Below are positions 61,601 through 64,000 of a DNA stretch of 64,000 bases, one piece after another. Where the stretch lies: NCBI RefSeq assembly GCF_009914765.1, contig NZ_WYDS01000008.1, positions 106,486-170,485 on the forward strand, written 5' to 3'. Positions within the stretch are counted from its first letter, which is position 1. Every line of letters starts with the position of its first letter. A program made the translations under genes and the position numbers. Under the pieces are notes generated by a model, which did not search any database, was not told the origin of the DNA, and saw only the letters and a program-made list of their open reading frames with translations. The stretch is from Halodesulfovibrio sp. MK-HDV (GTDB lineage Bacteria; Desulfobacterota; Desulfovibrionia; Desulfovibrionales; Desulfovibrionaceae).

Positions 61601-62095
61601 ATATTGTTCTGGTAATCCTGCAGACTTGAAGATCAGTCGTAACAATGCAAGTCGGACACTGCCACTTGCACCTGCCCCAAGAGTCCCAGATGTAGCATGC
61701 AATCCGCCGTGACGTTTGCCTTCGGTGCTAAGTTCTTTGAGGTGATCACGAATGTGTTGAGGAAGATTCGCAATCCCACGTGCAGTTGCACCGTCTTCAA
61801 ATACCGTGTCTACCCACAGAGCACGAAGCATTTTGACAAGGTGTGATTTACCAGACCCATAGAAGCCACTAACCCAAACCGCCGGTTGTTGAGCTTGTTG
61901 GATGTTCTTGAGGTATGTCTCTAAAATATGAGCTAAACCTTTTTCATACTGCCCATCACAGACAAAGGTTTCAAGTTCATACCGAAGTATCGCGAGTGCT
62001 TGGCTTGTTGTCTCGTCATTAACACTTGCCACACCTTGGTTGACAAGTTTTTGGCTAGCAGGATCAGTTTGGTAAAGGTCACGGTTATACATCAT
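58631..62095 (-). CDS. brxC: BREX ATPase BrxC
   Basis: 1154 residues. Walker A G77-F-Y-G-S-G-K-S-H, Walker B-like LIVLDEVQQYIG, and a long helical C-terminal part. It is the large P-loop ATPase of BREX, likely working on DNA or as an assembly platform. AGGA stands before the double ATG at 62095/62092. It lies 11 bp after brxB. Confidence 0.93.
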   Translation of the reverse strand: MMYNRDLYQTDPASQKLVNQGVASVNDETTSQALAILRYELETFVCDGQYEKGLAHILETYLKNIQQAQQPAVWVSGFYGSGKSHLVKMLRALWVDTVFEDGATARGIANLPQHIRDHLKELSTEGKRHGGLHATSGTLGAGASGSVRLALLRLIFKSAGLPEQYHTARFVMWLKKEGIYEQVQEVVQQNNYDWNEELDNFYVAQGLHQALTQIKPNIFSSENSCAEVLANLYPNVSDVSSDDMLRTIKKALIKDGKFPLTLIVLDEVQQYIGEDSQRSIDVQEAVEACSKNIGGKLLFIGTGQTAVTGTSNLKKLEGRFTIRVELSDADVDAVIRKVILAKKPESTGPIKETMQTNLGEISRHLAGSTIGHRQDDIQYFPQDYPILPVRRRFWENTLRVLDQTGTDSQLRNQLSMIHKVIQTNLDQPLGHVVPADYLYFDSADKLLQTRILPRKVHEKTMSWSKGSEDERLMARACALVFLINKLNSKNKEIGLRATIDTLADLLVENLNDGSAKIRSSLARLVEEKTLSGAKKYDLLDKIGDEYRIQTEESAAWNDEFLSQRSALSNESHRIDTERDDRLHRKFGELVRKLSLTQGQSKVSRTLHPTFDPQLPNDASQKIHLWVRDGWDTDENSVRADARQAGNQSPTVFVFIPKRNADDLRHNLIDFKAANATLDIRGVPNTPEGTEARAAMETIKQTAEGRINELLRDSFSGARVLQGGGNEIFGNNLQEMVTEASVNALQRLYPQFTTADHTGWEKVYARAQKGVPDALTAVGYDGEPTNHAVCKTILATIAGGKKGAIIRDHFESAPHGWSRDAIDGSLQVLLIAGLMKAQDERGTPLDPKELERRSIGKTTFKVESTTITTAQRINIRKVLQKKGITAKQREELAAIPEFIQQMKKLAENAGGEAPKPVAPDTVFLDEIRLASGNEQLLALYNRRDELKTHIEDWTNIGSKIQKRFPAWNILKRLAAHASTLNEFEVISAQIETIEEHRQLLEDPDLIAPLTANLAQLLREKLNKLNEEYSKVHEEGIERLHNDINWQQLEPEQRHSILAEQSLHGKAQPSVAVQSTEDILATLDKYTLTSFADRVAAMPSRFDNVASKAAELCEPEAQFVNLPRCTLKTEEQIDNWLAEVKNKLMGALKEGPVVIR

Positions 62096-62106
62096 TGAGT
62101 CCTTAT

Positions 62107-62658
62107 CTAAAATTCTTTGTCGGCTGTAATTGGCACGGCAAGGTAGTTCCAGCCATCATAACCGTCTAACAATCTGTAGTTGTTGTTTTCGTAACTTCCA
62201 GGAAAAAGAACTAAAAGCCGTCCTGTTATTAAGGGGGCAAGTTGATCAACAAGGTCTCTTACTTTTAGTAAGCCGAAAAGACCCCCCACCCCTTCAAGGG
62301 CGACAACTGTATTTGAGTTAATCTTGTTTTCTTCAATAAATGTTTCGAAGGTAGTTTTAATAAAGTCTAAATACCTTGGAAGGAGAGTAGGGAGAAGATC
62401 AGGCTTTTTGAAATAGCTTTCAGAATATCGCTGTGAGGAAAGCCACAGAGCAAAAGTGTCTGTTAAGTCAAATACAACCCATTCGTGTCCGGCCTGGTGG
62501 GTTACAAGTTCAAATTCTTCTTTTTTTGCACGAATCCCGCGTTCTTCTGTTTCGTTGTAAACACAGAAAATGACTCGCTGAGCTGCTGCGGTATCATTAC
62601 GCCATGGTACAGAGATGAAATTGCTATAGGACTGGATAAGGCGTTTTACTTTACTCAT
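62107..62658 (-). CDS. brxB: BREX protein BrxB (DUF1788)
   Basis: 183 residues. The DUF1788 signature is visible at the end: LLVLFPGSYENNNYRLLDGY followed by DGWNYLAVPI. The N-terminal part has VVFDLTDTFALWL. It is a small core protein that bridges other BREX components. It overlaps brxA by 8 bp. Confidence 0.92.
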   Translation of the reverse strand: MSKVKRLIQSYSNFISVPWRNDTAAAQRVIFCVYNETEERGIRAKKEEFELVTHQAGHEWVVFDLTDTFALWLSSQRYSESYFKKPDLLPTLLPRYLDFIKTTFETFIEENKINSNTVVALEGVGGLFGLLKVRDLVDQLAPLITGRLLVLFPGSYENNNYRLLDGYDGWNYLAVPITADKEF

Positions 62659-63478
62659 TAATCAACTCCATAGTTTGCGCGTTAATGAGTTTAGGAAAGA
62701 GAACCTCAATTACATTGCCAGCATGTTTAAATATGATCCAACCTTTGAGCGATGCTTCTTTAGCTAGTTCTATAAGCCTATCCGTAGGACTATCCAGGAG
62801 TTTCATATATTCTGTATGAAAAAGAGCTTGTCCACGTGCACCTGTAAGATAGCTAATGAACAGTGCATATGAAACACTTCCAGCCGTAGGTACTGGTTTG
62901 GTTCGAATCTTTTTTATCCTTCCTTTAAAGTGACCAGACTTAGTCCATGTAGAATTTATATTCTGGGCTGTAGATTTCAAGGTTGCTTTGCTAAACCGCC
63001 CAGGCTCTTTAGAGTCAATGAATTCCTCTAAAGATTCTCTCGTAACATGCGTTCCCTCGGGCGTTTCAAGAATAAATGGTGCTGTAGCTCGAAAGATGGA
63101 GTCTCGAGCATATGAACAAAGCAACGCGATGAGCTGTTGGCCTTGAGGATCTCGATTCCAGAAAAAGAGTAAAGCATTGAACAGCGTATTGGATGGGTTA
63201 AGTGAGTAAAGGTCGACAAGATGGCGGTAGGTCAATGTCCGGGTTTTCCCAGAGCGTTTTCTTAGACAGTTAATGTCGACAATGGCTTGTTGATATTCAC
63301 TTTTTTCAGCTTCAGGTTTAGATATGAATGCTAATAATTCACTTAGCTCGTCAAGCATCATCGTGCGTGCAGTATGTGCGCCGCCTCGTTCAAAACTGAA
63401 TCCAAGTTGTGTTAAATTTTTTTGTTCAGCTATTGTTATCATTTCGTTAAATTGCTCCACCTTTTCGAACCCACTCAT
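62651..63478 (-). CDS. brxA: BREX protein BrxA (DUF1819)
   Basis: 275 residues. DUF1819 segments: FSFERGGAHTARTMMLDELS near residue 28, CLRKRSGKTRTLTYRHLVDLY and SLKGWIIFKHAGNVIEVLFP at the end. It is longer than typical BrxA (about 200). An in-frame ATG at 63442 with GGAG 12 bases upstream is a possible alternative start. It is a DNA-binding helical protein of BREX. The coding region overlaps the HTH gene by 32 bp. Confidence 0.88.
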   Translation of the reverse strand: MSGFEKVEQFNEMITIAEQKNLTQLGFSFERGGAHTARTMMLDELSELLAFISKPEAEKSEYQQAIVDINCLRKRSGKTRTLTYRHLVDLYSLNPSNTLFNALLFFWNRDPQGQQLIALLCSYARDSIFRATAPFILETPEGTHVTRESLEEFIDSKEPGRFSKATLKSTAQNINSTWTKSGHFKGRIKKIRTKPVPTAGSVSYALFISYLTGARGQALFHTEYMKLLDSPTDRLIELAKEASLKGWIIFKHAGNVIEVLFPKLINAQTMELINE

Positions 63479-63620
63479 CTACTTCGTCTTTTTTAAATTT
63501 CCAAAGTCTTCCAATTTTGTGGGCTGGCATGCCTTTCTCACTTATCCATTTATAAATCGTATCTCGCTTTACGCCGAGATAAATTCCAATTTCGTCAACA
63601 GATAGCCATCTATCTTCCAT
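63447..63620 (-). CDS. AlpA/excisionase-like helix-turn-helix protein
   Basis: 57 residues from ATG 63620 (MEDRWLSVDEIGIYLGVKRD then TIYKWISEKGMPAHKIGRLW). It is a MerR-like winged helix of the excisionase/AlpA type. GGAG stands 7 bases before this ATG; an earlier ATG at 63632 is less likely. Its stop lies inside brxA, so it is the first gene of the BREX operon and may regulate it or act as excisionase of the island. Three CCGGTTTT repeats are found 136 bp upstream. Confidence 0.75.
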   Translation of the reverse strand: MEDRWLSVDEIGIYLGVKRDTIYKWISEKGMPAHKIGRLWKFKKDEVDEWVRKGGAI

Positions 63621-63755
63621 GGTTTGCTCCATGTGGACTGGCGTCAAAATGTTTTTATAGGGGCCACGGGAGAAACTTCAAGGAAGCTTCACCAATATAT
63701 AATTTGAATGGAAGCGATGATTTATAGATAGCAGTTCAAAAGTCAAGATTTCTTT

Positions 63756-63785
63756 CCGGTTTTAACCGGTTTTGTCCGGTTTTGT
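63756..63785. repeat. Three tandem 10-bp repeats CCGGTTTTNN upstream of the BREX operon
   Basis: CCGGTTTTAA, CCGGTTTTGT, CCGGTTTTGT in perfect 10-bp phase at 63756-63785, so the same face of the helix is presented three times. A TTGACT element (minus strand, 63741-63746) lies next to them. They are candidate operators for the HTH protein or Xis-type sites. Confidence 0.55.
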
Positions 63786-63901
63786 CCCTATAACGGGGGG
63801 CACGGTTAATATAATTTGCTGATGCGTTTTCGTTGAAGGCTTAAAAGCACTGATTGCAGTTGAATAGGAAAAGGCACTTTTGAAGTTCTTTTTCCTGCCT
63901 G

Positions 63902-64000
63902 CTACGAAGCATTTTCCTGTGATTCTTTTATGATTGCTCTAAGCTTCGACAGGTGGTCAATTGCAAAGTCAATCGTATAAATTTCATTGTCTAAGACGAT
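63902..64000 (-). CDS. C-terminal end of a protein running off the window
   Basis: On the minus strand 32 codons, VLDNEIYTIDFAIDHLSKL and RAIIKESQENAS, run into TAG at 63902-63904. It is soluble and helical. The gene starts beyond 64000. It could be the upstream neighbour of BREX; no family is recognised from this fragment. The 281 bp between it and the HTH gene carry only the CCGGTTTT repeats. Confidence 0.45.
   Translation of the reverse strand: MVLDNEIYTIDFAIDHLSKLRAIIKESQENAS

Noticed and set aside
63756..63785. CRISPR array
   Set aside because: The repeats are 10 bp, directly adjacent and without spacers; no cas genes are nearby.

Overview
The window looks like a chromosomal segment of a marine Desulfovibrionaceae-type sulfate reducer (Halodesulfovibrio-like). 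This is an inference from moderate GC, the style of the Tat and two-component genes, sigma-54 regulation and the TauE-linked cluster; no rRNA or other phylogenetic marker is present. It divides into a metabolic/regulatory left part (1-27950), a tail-only phage locus (28.6-41.4 kb) and a layered integrative island (41.5-64 kb) carrying a complete type 1 BREX defence system.

Left part. Two paralogous operons face each other. Copy 1 (95-5655, +) and copy 2 (26380-19354, -) each encode, in the same order, an FCD-type GntR regulator, a small twin-arginine-starting protein, an approximately 11-TM His-rich membrane protein of unknown family, a Tat-exported metallo-beta-lactamase-fold enzyme and a 608-aa G3E (CobW/COG0523) GTPase with a long N-terminal extension. 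Copy 2 continues into ExbB, ExbD and a TonB-C-like protein. In both copies a hairpin lies between the MBL and GTPase genes. Between the two operons are a sensor kinase, a small protein and a receiver; a second kinase with an NtrC-type sigma-54 activator; and a third kinase with a receiver leading into a TauE/SafE exporter, a two-TM protein and a PEP-synthase-like protein. Two good sigma-54 promoters (6488, 12417) sit in the leaders, and an 11-bp motif is shared upstream of both. I infer one regulon around an envelope metalloenzyme module; the substrate is unknown.

Tail locus. A Mor-type activator is followed by P2-ordered tail genes: V, W, J, I, fibre, fibre chaperone, a PLA2-like protein, sheath, tube, E with its -1 frameshift product, tape measure, U, X and D. 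No capsid, portal, terminase, replication or integrase gene is visible, so it resembles an R-type tailocin or a reduced prophage. The fibre gene is broken at a run of seven G; one G fewer would restore it.

Island. A decayed copy of a tRNA-Leu 3' end, an IS3-type orfA remnant and a frameshifted multicopper oxidase fused to a CopB-like barrel lead to a clear 3' fragment of tRNA-Leu(CAA) and a tyrosine integrase. Next come a candidate toxin with tandem immunity-like membrane proteins, a GIY-YIG/DUF4357 protein, a duplicated C-terminal fragment of the integrase, and then brxL, pglZ, pglX, brxC, brxB and brxA plus an AlpA-like HTH gene on the minus strand. The arrangement suggests stepwise accretion at one tRNA gene.
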